Shown here: positions 43,912-52,437 of the stretch, one piece after another | Numbering within the stretch: the first letter of the stretch is position 1 | Layout of the letters: each line of letters starts with the position of its first letter | Made by a program: the position numbers and the translations under genes | NCBI RefSeq assembly: GCF_003289645.1 | Contig: NZ_QLYX01000006.1 | Location: 186,001 to 250,000 of the forward strand | DNA: 64,000 bases | Direction: 5' to 3' | Source of the DNA: Actinomadura craniellae | GTDB lineage: Bacteria > Actinomycetota > Actinomycetes > Streptosporangiales > Streptosporangiaceae | Notes under the pieces: model-generated | Told to the model about the DNA's origin: nothing | Database searches by the model: none | Seen by the model: the letters and a program-made list of their open reading frames with translations, nothing else

Positions 43912-44907
43912 TTGCGCAAGGTACTGGTGTTCGGGACGGCACTCGCCGCGACCTGCATCGCGTCCCTGCTGACGCCGCCGGGGTCCGCCGCCGCCCCCCT
44001 GGAGCCCACCCCCACCCCGGGCGGAACCGTGTCGGCAGTGCCCTCCCCGCCGCCCCCCGAGGTGCCCGCGCCGCCACCCGACGTCGCCTCGGGCGAGGCC
44101 GTGCAGGTCACCCCGCCGCCGCCGCACCGGCGGACCTTCGCCTACGGCACGCACCCCCGCCAGCAACTGGACGTCTACTGGCGCACCTCCCCCACCGAGG
44201 GCGCGCGCCCGGCGGTCCTGCTGCTGCACGGCGGCGCCTGGCGGCAGGGCAGCAAGAACGGCTGGTCCTACATCGCCGGCCGGCTGACCCAGCTCGGGTA
44301 CGTGGCCATCGCGCCCAACTACCGGCTCAGCCAGCAGGCGGTGTGGCCCGCCCAGCGCGACGACGTGCAGAGCGCCCTGCTGTACGTCAAGCAGAACGCG
44401 GCCCGCTGGGGAGTCGACCCCGACCGCATCGTCGCCGTCGGCTCCTCGGCCGGCGGCCACCTCGCCACCATGCTCGGCACCTTCGGCACAGGCGGCGAGC
44501 AGGTGCGCGGCGTGGTGGCCATGTCGCCGGTGAACTCGCCGTACCTCAGCGTCGTCGACGGGAACGCCGCGGGCGAGGGCGGGTCCCGGTGGGCGGTCCG
44601 CAACGCGGCCATCGAGCTCGTCGGCTGCACCCCGGCCGACTCCGACCTGGTCTGCCTGAGCCGGTTCGAGGACGCCTCCTCGACCACCTACGCCAGCGCG
44701 GGCGACGCCCCCATGTTGCTGATGCACAGCACGGACGAGTTCGTGCCCGTCACGCACAGCACCGGCCTGGCGGACGCGCTCAACCGGGTCGGGGTGAAGA
44801 CGACGGTGCGCACCTACCCGGGCAAGGCCCACGGCGTCGGCATCGTCTCCGACGAGGCCGTGTTCCTGTCCGTCGTCCGGTGGATCGACTCGGTCGCCAA
44901 GTCCTAG
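43912..44907 (+). CDS. Secreted alpha/beta-hydrolase (carboxylesterase-like)
   Basis: The 331-residue protein has a signal peptide (RKVLVFGTALAATCIASLLTPPGSAA), a long Pro-rich linker (residues about 30-75), and a BD-FAE/acetyl-hydrolase type esterase. Oxyanion loop is LLLHGGAWRQGS, nucleophile elbow is AVGSSAGGHLA, and the acid and His are likely in HSTDEFVPV and GKAHGVG. It would be released or wall-bound and cleave esters. TTG at 43912 is chosen because GAAGGGG lies 5 bases before it; the ATG at 43861 lies within the likely promoter. Its TAG overlaps the TAG of the convergent gene. The linker suggests crossing the cell wall. Confidence 0.82.
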   Translation: MRKVLVFGTALAATCIASLLTPPGSAAAPLEPTPTPGGTVSAVPSPPPPEVPAPPPDVASGEAVQVTPPPPHRRTFAYGTHPRQQLDVYWRTSPTEGARPAVLLLHGGAWRQGSKNGWSYIAGRLTQLGYVAIAPNYRLSQQAVWPAQRDDVQSALLYVKQNAARWGVDPDRIVAVGSSAGGHLATMLGTFGTGGEQVRGVVAMSPVNSPYLSVVDGNAAGEGGSRWAVRNAAIELVGCTPADSDLVCLSRFEDASSTTYASAGDAPMLLMHSTDEFVPVTHSTGLADALNRVGVKTTVRTYPGKAHGVGIVSDEAVFLSVVRWIDSVAKS

Positions 44908-45374
44908 CGTCCCCCGTAGCCGACCATCAGCACGAGGATCACCACCCAGAGCAGCGCGACCACGCCCGACAGGACCGCGATCCGGCCCCGCTCGACCGGC
45001 GCCACATCGGCCGTCCCGACGCTTTCGGCGGGTCTGGCGGCGTCCGCCTCGGCGGCGGCCTCCACCAGCTGGATCGCCCGGCGCTGGTCGCGATCCACGA
45101 GCAGCAGCAGGACGAGCGCCACCACGTACAGCGCGATCGAGGCGGCCAGCCAGCCCCGGGTCACGTTCCCTCCGGCGAGGATCAGTCCGAACAGCAGAAT
45201 CCCCAGGGTGCACACGGCGTAGAGGTCGGTCGCCCGGTTCAGGTAGCGCAGCACCCGGGCGTCGCGCCGCCGGATGTAGCGCGGCGTCGCGCTGGTGGCC
45301 GCGGTGAGCGGCCCCAGCGTGAAGATCGCGAAGCCGATGTGCAGGATCAGCAGTAAGCGGTCGAGGAGCGACAT
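44904..45374 (-). CDS. Small polytopic membrane protein, unknown function
   Basis: The 156-residue protein has four hydrophobic segments: LLLILHIGFAIFTLGPL, AVCTLGILLFGLILAGG, ASIALYVVALVLLLLV and IAVLSGVVALLWVVILVL. A charged loop lies between the third and fourth. It resembles the DUF2269-like integral membrane group but I cannot assign a family firmly. ATG at 45374 (MSLLDR) is chosen over the longer frame, whose extension is a charged tail. The stop codon lies within the stop of the convergent esterase gene (CTAG). It is separated from the VWA gene by 72 bases. Confidence 0.68.
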   Translation of the reverse strand: MSLLDRLLLILHIGFAIFTLGPLTAATSATPRYIRRRDARVLRYLNRATDLYAVCTLGILLFGLILAGGNVTRGWLAASIALYVVALVLLLLVDRDQRRAIQLVEAAAEADAARPAESVGTADVAPVERGRIAVLSGVVALLWVVILVLMVGYGGR

Positions 45375-45446
45375 GGGGCCAACCCTAGCCACGGGCCGTC
45401 CCGGAGCCGGTCTTCCGCCGGTCATGTTCCGGCCGGTTCGCCCAGG

Positions 45447-47411
45447 TCAGCCCGCCCGCCGCCGGCCCCGGCGCACCCGCAGGTAGTCGCTGACCACGTA
45501 CTCCCCGAGCCGGTCGGCGGCCGGTGCGAACACCCGGCCGCCGTTCCGCCGGGCCACCTCCTCGACGAACGACACCAGCCGCCGGTCCTCGGCGAGCATG
45601 AAGACGTTGAGCGTGGCGCCCCGCCGGGTCATCTTGTCGACCTCGGCCATGGTCAGCACCAGCGTCTCGGGGGACGGGGGGTAGTCGAACAGCGAGCGGC
45701 CGTCCGGCCGCAGGTGCGCGGTGGGCTCGCCGTCGGTGACCACCAGCACGATCGGGTCGAACCCGGGGTGCCGGTCCAGGTGCCGGCCGGCGATCAGCAG
45801 CGCGTGGTGCAGGTTGGTGCCCTGCACCATGTCCCAGTCGAGGCCGGCCATCTCGGTCGGCTGGAGCTGGCGCGCGTAGTTGGAGAAGCCGATCACCTGG
45901 ATGGCGTCCTGCGGGAACTTGGTGGTGACCAGGGAGTGCAGCGCCAGCGCCGTCTGCTTGGCCGCCCCCCACGTGTTGCGCAGCACCATCGAGTACGACA
46001 GGTCCACCAGCAGGCACACCGCGGCCGAGGTGCGCCGCTCGGTCTCCAGCACCTCGAAGTCGTCGACGGTCAGCTTCGGCCGGCCGGCCCCGGACCGGCG
46101 CACCGCGTTGCCCAGGGTGCGCACCACGTCGATCGGCTGCTCGTCGCCGAACCGCCACTCGCGGCTCGCCCCCGTCAGCTCGCCCGCCTGGCCGGCGTCG
46201 CGCTGGTCGTGGTCGCCGCGCCCGCCCTCGGTGAGCTGCGCGAAGACCCGGCGCAGCGCGGTCTCGCCCAGCCGCCGGACCGCCTTGGGGGTCAGCTCCA
46301 GCGCGCCGCCGCGCCGGTTCAGGTAGCCCTGCCGCTCCAGCTCGGCCTCCAGCCGGCGCAGCTCGGCGAGGTCGTCGACCGCCTGCCGGCCCAGCGCCCG
46401 CCGGACCGCCTCCTCGTCGATGTCGTCCAGCCGGGCGCCCGGGTAGTCCTGCCCCAGCGCCGACTCCAGGTCCGCGAGGTCGGCCAGCTCCTCCAGCGCG
46501 GTGGTCGCGTCGCCCATGCCCAGCGGCGTGTCGCCCGACATCCGCTCCGGCTCGCCCCAGCCCAGGTCGGGCCGGCGGGCGCGCAGCGAGTCGTTCAGCC
46601 GGGACATCTCCATGGCCAGCCCGGCGTCCTCCATCGCCTGCGCCATCAGCCCGGCCAGCTCGGCGCGCTGCTCGGGGGTGAGGGAGGCCAGCAGCCGGTC
46701 CATCGCCGCGGCCCGGCGGGCCAGGGAGTCGACCAGCTCTTCGAGGTTCTGCGGGTCGTCGGGGAAGAACTCGCCGTGCTCCCGCATGAACCGGTCGAAG
46801 TCCTCCTGGGTGTGCTCGCCCCGGGCGTCCTTCTCCAGCATGTCGTTGAGCGCGGACATCATGTCCTTGAACCGCTGCATCGTCTGCGGGTCGGGGCTCT
46901 CCAGGGCCTGCTTCATGCCGCGGAACTGGGCGTCCAGCACGTCGCGCCGCAGCAGGTCCTTGAGCTGCTCGAAGGTCTCGCGGGCCTGCGGCGAGCGCCA
47001 CTGGTAGTCGGCCAGCCGCCGGATCGCCTGGGAGGTGTCGGACGGCAGCGTGTCGAGCTCGGCCTCGCGCAGCCGGGCGTCGTCGCTCGGGTCGGGGAAC
47101 AGCGTCGCCCGCTCCTGGCCGATCGCCTTGTCCAGCAGCGCCCGCGCCTGCTCCAGGGTGCCGTCCAGCCGGCCCCGGTCGCGCAGCTCGCGGCGGCGCT
47201 CCCGGACCTGGCGGAGCAGGTCGTCCAGCCCGCGCCGGTCCCGCGCCCCGGGCAGGCCGCGGCGCAGCAGGTCACGCAGCGCCTGCCGGGCGCTGGTGCC
47301 CTCCAGTACCGAGTCGCCCAGGGCGTCCAGCGCGTCCCGCACGTCGTAGGGCGGGGCCAGCGGGTCGGGGCCGTCGCGGTAGGACCCGTACCGGTACGTG
47401 CCCCGGCTCAT
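45447..47411 (-). CDS. VWA-domain protein, partner of the MoxR-type ATPase
   Basis: The 654-residue protein has a long, mostly helical, charged first part (residues 1-440) and a C-terminal von Willebrand factor A domain. The metal site is DLSYS (within CLLVDLSYSMVLRN), followed by the threonine site QGTNLHHAL and VTDGEPTAHL, all intact. It is a cytoplasmic protein with no signal or membrane helix. Pairs of MoxR-like ATPase plus VWA protein act as insertion chaperones for metals or assembly of complexes. It follows the ATPase gene by 46 bases on the same strand and is its operon partner. Confidence 0.85.
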   Translation of the reverse strand: MSRGTYRYGSYRDGPDPLAPPYDVRDALDALGDSVLEGTSARQALRDLLRRGLPGARDRRGLDDLLRQVRERRRELRDRGRLDGTLEQARALLDKAIGQERATLFPDPSDDARLREAELDTLPSDTSQAIRRLADYQWRSPQARETFEQLKDLLRRDVLDAQFRGMKQALESPDPQTMQRFKDMMSALNDMLEKDARGEHTQEDFDRFMREHGEFFPDDPQNLEELVDSLARRAAAMDRLLASLTPEQRAELAGLMAQAMEDAGLAMEMSRLNDSLRARRPDLGWGEPERMSGDTPLGMGDATTALEELADLADLESALGQDYPGARLDDIDEEAVRRALGRQAVDDLAELRRLEAELERQGYLNRRGGALELTPKAVRRLGETALRRVFAQLTEGGRGDHDQRDAGQAGELTGASREWRFGDEQPIDVVRTLGNAVRRSGAGRPKLTVDDFEVLETERRTSAAVCLLVDLSYSMVLRNTWGAAKQTALALHSLVTTKFPQDAIQVIGFSNYARQLQPTEMAGLDWDMVQGTNLHHALLIAGRHLDRHPGFDPIVLVVTDGEPTAHLRPDGRSLFDYPPSPETLVLTMAEVDKMTRRGATLNVFMLAEDRRLVSFVEEVARRNGGRVFAPAADRLGEYVVSDYLRVRRGRRRAG

Positions 47412-47457
47412 GCCCGGGCCCCGATGGCTGCGGTCTCCATGGGCTGCATGGGCTCCC

Positions 47458-48858
47458 TCAGGTGCGGTAGGTGCTGGTGGTGCCGGTGTCGTCCTTGGAC
47501 AGCCGCCGGGTGAGGAACAGGCCCTCCAGGACGAACTCCAGCGCGGCCGCGGCCTGCCCGGGGGAGTCGCCGCCCATGTCCAGCCGTTCCATGATCTTGG
47601 CGAGCCCGGGGACCTTGCCGACCCGGTGCAGCAGCTCGGCCGAGGGCACCAGCTCGCCGGACTCCACCGACTCGCCCGCGTCGAACTTGTCCAGCAGCCC
47701 GGACAGGTCGGCGGCGCCCAGCCGGCGCCGGTAGGTCTCGGCGACGGCCCGGCGCAGCAGGTGCTCCAGCACCTCCTGCTCGCGGCCCTCCTCGCTGACC
47801 TCGAACTCGACCTTGCCCATCAGCGCGGGGACCACGGGGGGCAGGTCGCAGACCCGGGCCACCGGGCGCTCCTCACCGGTCAGCGCGGCCCGGCGCAGCG
47901 CGCCCGCGGCGACCGTCTCGGTGCCGGCGATGGAGAACCGGGCGGACACGCCGGAGCGGGCGTCCACCGCGGTCGACTCGCGGACCAGCCGGGTGAACCG
48001 GGCGATCACCTCGATCAGGTGGTCGGGCACCTCGGCGCCCATCCCGTCGAGCTCGGCCTCCTGCTTGATCAGCTCCAGTTCGAGGTCCAGCGTCAGCGGG
48101 TAGTGGGTGCGGATCTCGGCGCCGAACCGGTCCTTGAGCGGGGTGATGATGCGGCCCCGGTTGGTGTAGTCCTCGGGGTTGGCGCTGGCGATCAGCAGGA
48201 CGTCGAGCGGCAGCCGCAGCGCGTACCCGCGGACCTGGACGTCGCGTTCCTCCAGCACGTTGAGCAGCGCCACCTGGATGCGCTCGGCCAGGTCGGGCAG
48301 CTCGTTGATGGAGAAGATGCCCCGGTTGGCGCGCGGCACCAGGCCGAAGTGGACCGTCTCGGGGTCGCCCAGGGTACGGCCCTCGGCCACCTTGATCGGG
48401 TCGATGTCGCCGATCAGGTCGCCCACGCTGGTGTCGGGGGTGGCCAGCTTCTCGCCGAACCGCTCGTCGCGGTGCCGCCACTCCACCGGCAGGTCCTCGT
48501 CCAGCTCGGCGGCGAGCCGCCGGCAGCGCACGCAGACGGGGGCGTAGGGGTGGTCGTTGATCTCGCATCCGGCGACCACCGGGGTCCATTCGTCCAGCAG
48601 CCCGACGACGGTACGGATCAGCCGGGTCTTGCCCTGGCCGCGCTCGCCCAGCAGGACGAGGTCGTGCCCGGCGAGCAGCGCCCGCTCCAGGTGGGGCAGC
48701 ACGGTCTCGTCGAACCCGACGATCCCCGGGAAACGCGGCTCGCCCCCCCTCAGCCGGGCGAGCAGGTTCTCCCGCAACTCGGCCTTGACCGTCCGGCGCG
48801 TGTGGCCGGCGGCGCGCAGTTCCCCGACCGTGGTCTCTCGCGGAGTGGATTCAAGCAC
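47458..48858 (-). CDS. MoxR/magnesium-chelatase-like AAA+ ATPase
   Basis: The 466-residue ATPase has Walker A LLGERGQGKTRLIRT, Walker B/arginine area GIFSINELPDLAERIQVALLNVLEERDVQVRGY, sensor ASANPEDYTNRGRIITPLKDRFGAEIRTHYP, and a lid domain. A short insert near residue 105 (PYAPVCVRCRRL) carries a Cys pair with another Cys nearby. The GTG at 48858 lies 7 bases after TAGTGT (48866-48871, minus strand), which is the leaderless layout; the far longer open frame upstream is not real. It works with the VWA protein encoded next. Confidence 0.87.
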   Translation of the reverse strand: MLESTPRETTVGELRAAGHTRRTVKAELRENLLARLRGGEPRFPGIVGFDETVLPHLERALLAGHDLVLLGERGQGKTRLIRTVVGLLDEWTPVVAGCEINDHPYAPVCVRCRRLAAELDEDLPVEWRHRDERFGEKLATPDTSVGDLIGDIDPIKVAEGRTLGDPETVHFGLVPRANRGIFSINELPDLAERIQVALLNVLEERDVQVRGYALRLPLDVLLIASANPEDYTNRGRIITPLKDRFGAEIRTHYPLTLDLELELIKQEAELDGMGAEVPDHLIEVIARFTRLVRESTAVDARSGVSARFSIAGTETVAAGALRRAALTGEERPVARVCDLPPVVPALMGKVEFEVSEEGREQEVLEHLLRRAVAETYRRRLGAADLSGLLDKFDAGESVESGELVPSAELLHRVGKVPGLAKIMERLDMGGDSPGQAAAALEFVLEGLFLTRRLSKDDTGTTSTYRT

Positions 48859-48865
48859 GCGATCG

Positions 48866-48871
48866 ACACTA
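48866..48871 (-). promoter_or_regulatory. -10 box TAGTGT of the MoxR-VWA operon
   Basis: On the minus strand TAGTGT is followed by 7 bases and then the GTG start at 48858, without a ribosome site. It marks a likely leaderless promoter. Confidence 0.45.
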
Positions 48872-49002
48872 CGTCGCGAACCCCCCGGATGGCACCCCGC
48901 CCCAGGCGGAGATCGTTTTTTGGGCGACGGGTTGGGGCGGACGGCCGGGCCGGGGGAGAATCGGAGTATGGCCCGACGTAGCTGTTCCGAGGGAGGGCGC
49001 CG

Positions 49003-50190
49003 ATGAGCCGGTTCGGTGATGGCCTGGCGCTCGGTCCCGACCTGCCGGGGGCGGTCGAGTCGGCCGTCGGGCAGGCCACCGCGCCGCTGCGCGCCGCGCC
49101 CGACCTGCTGTGCGTGTTCATCGCGTCCGACGACCCGGCGGCGGTCGAGCGCGCGGCGTACCACGCGCTGCGGATCGCGGACGCCCGAGTGATCATCGGG
49201 TGCAGCGCCAGCGGGGTGATCGGCGGAGACCGGGGCGAGGAGGAGCACAGCGCGGTCAGCGCCTGGGCGGCGGTGCTGCCGGAGGCCCGGCTGGACCCGT
49301 TCCGGCTGGAGACCCTCAAGACCGACGACCGGCTGGTGGTGGTCGGCATGCCGGAGGGCTACGCCGACGACGTGGCGGGGGTGCTGCTGGCCGACCCGTT
49401 CACCTTCCCGGTCGACGCGTTCGTCGAGCGCTCCGGCGAGGCCCTGTCCGGGCTGCCGCTGGTCGGCGGGCTCGCCGGGGGCGAGCAGCGGGGCGAGCCC
49501 CGGCTGTTCGTCGGCGGCACCGAGTGGGACGGCCCCGCCGAGGTGCTCGACGCGGGCGCGGTCGGGGTGGTCCTGGGCGGCCCGGTCGTCGCGGCGACCC
49601 TGGTCAGCCAGGGGGCCCGGCCGATCGGCCCGAACATGGCGGTCACCCGGGCCAGCGACAACGTGGTGTACGAGCTGGCCGGCACCCCGGCGCTGGACAA
49701 GCTGGAGGAGATCGTCCTGACCCTCCCCGACGACGAGCGGGAGCTCGCCGCGCGCGGGCTGCTCATCGGGGTGGCCATGGACGAGTACGCCGAGGAGCAC
49801 GAGCAGGGCGACTTCCTGGTCCGCGGGGTGGTCGGCGCCGACGCCGACAGCGGCGCCATCGCGATCGGCGACGTGGTGGAGATCGGGCGCACGGTGCGCT
49901 TCCAGGTGCGCGACGCCGAGGCGGCCGACGAGGACCTCGGCCGGCTGCTGGAACGTTTCGACCTGTCGGTGGAGGGCGCGTTGCTGTTCTCCTGCAACGG
50001 CCGCGGGCAGGCGATGTTCGGCGGCTCCGACCACGACGTGCGGATGCTCCGCGACGGCCTGGGCGTGGAGGGGGTCGGCGGCTTCTTCGCCTCCGGCGAG
50101 ATCGGCCCGGTGGGCGGGCGCAACCATGTCCACGGCTTCACCGCCGCGATCCTCGCCTTCGGCCCCGCCGACGGTTTCGGCGCGGCGTGA
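49003..50190 (+). CDS. FIST-domain sensory protein
   Basis: The 395-residue protein contains FIST N and FIST C domains in order: ADARVIIGCSASGVIGGDRG near residue 65 and LFSCNGRGQAMFGGSDHDVRMLRD plus GFFASGEIGPVGGRNHVHGFTAAIL near the end. FIST domains are thought to bind small ligands such as amino acids in signal transduction. There is no output domain and no membrane helix, so it would act in the cytoplasm through a partner. ATG at 49003 has GAGGGAGGG before it. It is divergent from the MoxR-VWA operon and its stop overlaps the ROK gene start as GTGA. Confidence 0.88.
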   Translation: MSRFGDGLALGPDLPGAVESAVGQATAPLRAAPDLLCVFIASDDPAAVERAAYHALRIADARVIIGCSASGVIGGDRGEEEHSAVSAWAAVLPEARLDPFRLETLKTDDRLVVVGMPEGYADDVAGVLLADPFTFPVDAFVERSGEALSGLPLVGGLAGGEQRGEPRLFVGGTEWDGPAEVLDAGAVGVVLGGPVVAATLVSQGARPIGPNMAVTRASDNVVYELAGTPALDKLEEIVLTLPDDERELAARGLLIGVAMDEYAEEHEQGDFLVRGVVGADADSGAIAIGDVVEIGRTVRFQVRDAEAADEDLGRLLERFDLSVEGALLFSCNGRGQAMFGGSDHDVRMLRDGLGVEGVGGFFASGEIGPVGGRNHVHGFTAAILAFGPADGFGAA

Positions 50191-51125
50191 CCGCACCCGC
50201 CCTCGCGATCGACATCGGGGGAACGAAGCTGGCCGCGGGGCTGGTGGACCCCGACGGGCGGGTGCTCGCCCACGGCCGGGTCGCGACGCCGGCCGCCGGC
50301 CCCACCACGGACGCCGAGACGCTGTGGCGGGCGCTGGAGGGGCTGCTCGCCGAGTACGACGGGCCCGCCCTCGCGGGGGTGGGGGTGGGCTGCGGCGGGC
50401 CGATGGTGTGGCCGGCGGCCGAGGTCTCGCCGCTGAACATCCCGGCCTGGCGCGGTTTCCCGCTGCGGGCGCGGCTGCGCGCCCGGTTCCCCGGGCTGCC
50501 GGTGCGGGTCCACAACGACGCGGTCTGCGTGGCGGTGGGGGAGCACTGGCGGGGCGCGGGCCGGGGGCATGTGGACGTGCTGGGCATGGTCGTCTCGACC
50601 GGGGTGGGCGGCGGCCTGATCCTCGGCGGCCGGCTGATCGACGGGGCCGGTGGCAATGCCGGGCATATCGGGCACGTGGTGGTCGATCCGGTGGGGCCGC
50701 CGTGCGAGTGCGGCGGGCGCGGCTGCCTGGAGGCGATCGCCCGCGGGCCGGGGCTGGTGGCCTGGGCGCTGGCGGCGGGCTGGCGGCCGGACCGGGTCGA
50801 GCCGACGGGGGCGGACCTGACCGCCGACGCCCGCCGCGGCGATCCGGTGGCGGTCGCGGCGCTGCGCCGGGCCGGCCGGGCGCTCGGGGTCGCGATCGCC
50901 TCGGCGACGCACCTGTGCGATTTCGGGGTGATCGCGGTGGGGGGCGGCCTCTCGCAGGCCGGGGCGCTGCTGTTCGATCCGCTGGCCGAGGCGTTCGACG
51001 AGCACGCCCGGATGGACTTCGCCCGCCGGGCGCGGATCGTTCCTGCCGAGCTCGGCCAGACCGCGGGCCTGGTCGGTGCCGCCGCCCTGATCCACGTCCC
51101 GGAGCGCTACTGGAATCCCTCCTGA
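50187..51125 (+). CDS. ROK-family sugar kinase or transcription-like protein (kinase form)
   Basis: The 312-residue protein is a ROK family member: AIDIGGTKLAAGLV phosphate loop, STGVGGGLILGGRLIDGAGGNAGHIGH, zinc motif CECGGRGCLEAIA and IAVGGGLSQAG. It lacks a DNA-binding HTH at the N-terminus, so it is of the kinase type that phosphorylates glucose or related sugars. The catalytic Asp is in HNDAVCVA. GTG start overlaps the FIST stop, so the two are translated together. The specific sugar is not known. It ends 57 bases before ilvA. Confidence 0.9.
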   Translation: MTAPALAIDIGGTKLAAGLVDPDGRVLAHGRVATPAAGPTTDAETLWRALEGLLAEYDGPALAGVGVGCGGPMVWPAAEVSPLNIPAWRGFPLRARLRARFPGLPVRVHNDAVCVAVGEHWRGAGRGHVDVLGMVVSTGVGGGLILGGRLIDGAGGNAGHIGHVVVDPVGPPCECGGRGCLEAIARGPGLVAWALAAGWRPDRVEPTGADLTADARRGDPVAVAALRRAGRALGVAIASATHLCDFGVIAVGGGLSQAGALLFDPLAEAFDEHARMDFARRARIVPAELGQTAGLVGAAALIHVPERYWNPS

Positions 51126-51182
51126 GACCGCTCAGGGAGGGATGATCCGGGTACATCCGGCGCGGGGTGACAGACTGCGAGG

Positions 51183-52391
51183 GTGGAAACGGTCGGGATT
51201 GCGGAGGTGCGAGCGGCGGACGCGCTGCTCGACGGGGTGGCGATCACCACTCCGCTGTTGCATTCGTGGGCGCTGTCGGACGCGATGGGCGGCCCTGTCT
51301 ACCTGAAGTGCGAGAACGTGCAGCGCACCGGATCATTCAAGATCCGGGGGGCCTATACGCGGATCGCGGGGCTGAGCCCGGAACAGCGGTCCCGGGGCGT
51401 GGTGGCCGCCAGTGCGGGCAACCACGCCCAGGGCGTGGCGCTGGCCGCCGCGTTGCTCGGCTCCCGGGCGACGGTCTTCATGCCCCAGGGGGCGCCGCTG
51501 CCCAAGGTCGCCGCCACCCGGGCGTACGGCGCCGAGGTGATCTTCCACGGCCTCACCGTGGACGACTGCCTGGTCGCCGCCCAGGAGTTCGCCGATGAGC
51601 ACGGCGCGGTCTACATCCACCCGTTCGACCACCCGGACATCGTGGCCGGTCAGGGCACCATCGGCCTGGAGATCCTGCGCCAGTGCCCCGAGGTGAGCAC
51701 GATCGTCACCGCGGTCGGCGGCGGCGGGCTGGTGGGCGGCCTGGCCGCGGCGGTCAAGCCCGAGCGGCCCGATGTGAAGATCATCGGAGTGCAGACCAAG
51801 CGCGTCGCCTCGTTCCCCGCCTCGCTGGCGGCCGGGCGCCCGGTCTCGGTGGAGGTCGGCCCCACCATGGCCGACGGCATCGCGGTGGGCCGGCCCGGCG
51901 AGCTGACCTACCGGCTGGTGGACGAGCTCGTCGACGCCGTCGTCAAGGTGTCGGAGGAGTCGATCTCGCAGGCCCTGCTGCTCTGCTTGGAGCGCGCCAA
52001 GCAGGTGGTGGAGCCGGCCGGGGCGGCGGCCGTGGCCGCGCTGCTGGAGCACTCCTACGCGTTCCGGCCGCCGGTGGTGGCGGTGCTGTCGGGCGGCAAC
52101 ATCGACCCGCTGCTGCTGTCCAAGGTGCTGCGGCACGGGCTGGCCGGCGCGGGCCGCTACCTGGTGGCCCGCTGCCGCCTCACCGACCGCCCCGGCGCCC
52201 TGGTGACGCTGCTGACCGAGCTGGCGGAGCTGGAGGTGAACGTCCTGGACGTCATGCACGAGCGGGTGGTGGCCCGCCTGCACGTCGAGGAGGTCGAGGT
52301 GCTGATGCACCTGGAGACCCGCGGCCCCGACCACTCCGAGGAGGTTCTGGCCCGGCTGAAGGAGCAGGGGTACGTCCTCACCCTCGGCTGA
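51183..52391 (+). CDS. ilvA: Threonine ammonia-lyase (serine/threonine dehydratase) with ACT domain
   Basis: The 402-residue PLP enzyme deaminates threonine to 2-oxobutanoate for isoleucine synthesis or for catabolism. The PLP lysine lies in QRTGSFKIRGAYTRI, with SAGNHAQGVALAA and the glycine-rich phosphate loop TAVGGGGLVGGLAA. The last 70 residues form a single ACT domain (RYLVARCRLTDRPGALVTLL) that would bind amino-acid effectors; this short form resembles the catabolic/actinobacterial type. The GTG start has GAGG directly before it, too close for a strong site. A terminator follows. Confidence 0.92.
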   Translation: METVGIAEVRAADALLDGVAITTPLLHSWALSDAMGGPVYLKCENVQRTGSFKIRGAYTRIAGLSPEQRSRGVVAASAGNHAQGVALAAALLGSRATVFMPQGAPLPKVAATRAYGAEVIFHGLTVDDCLVAAQEFADEHGAVYIHPFDHPDIVAGQGTIGLEILRQCPEVSTIVTAVGGGGLVGGLAAAVKPERPDVKIIGVQTKRVASFPASLAAGRPVSVEVGPTMADGIAVGRPGELTYRLVDELVDAVVKVSEESISQALLLCLERAKQVVEPAGAAAVAALLEHSYAFRPPVVAVLSGGNIDPLLLSKVLRHGLAGAGRYLVARCRLTDRPGALVTLLTELAELEVNVLDVMHERVVARLHVEEVEVLMHLETRGPDHSEEVLARLKEQGYVLTLG

Positions 52392-52396
52392 CCGGC

Positions 52397-52426
52397 CCCG
52401 GGCGCCCCGCCACCGGGGCGCCCGGG
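52397..52426. terminator. Terminator hairpin between ilvA and M1 peptidase 1
   Basis: A perfect 12-bp GC stem (52397-52408 / 52415-52426) with a 6-base loop fills the 46-base convergent gap. Confidence 0.75.
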
Positions 52427-52437
52427 CGGTCGGGATC

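Noticed and set aside
47458-51156. 1232-codon minus-strand frame suggesting a huge ATPase
   Set aside because: The ATPase starts at GTG 48858; the upstream extension is antisense to FIST and ROK genes and is Arg/Pro-rich.
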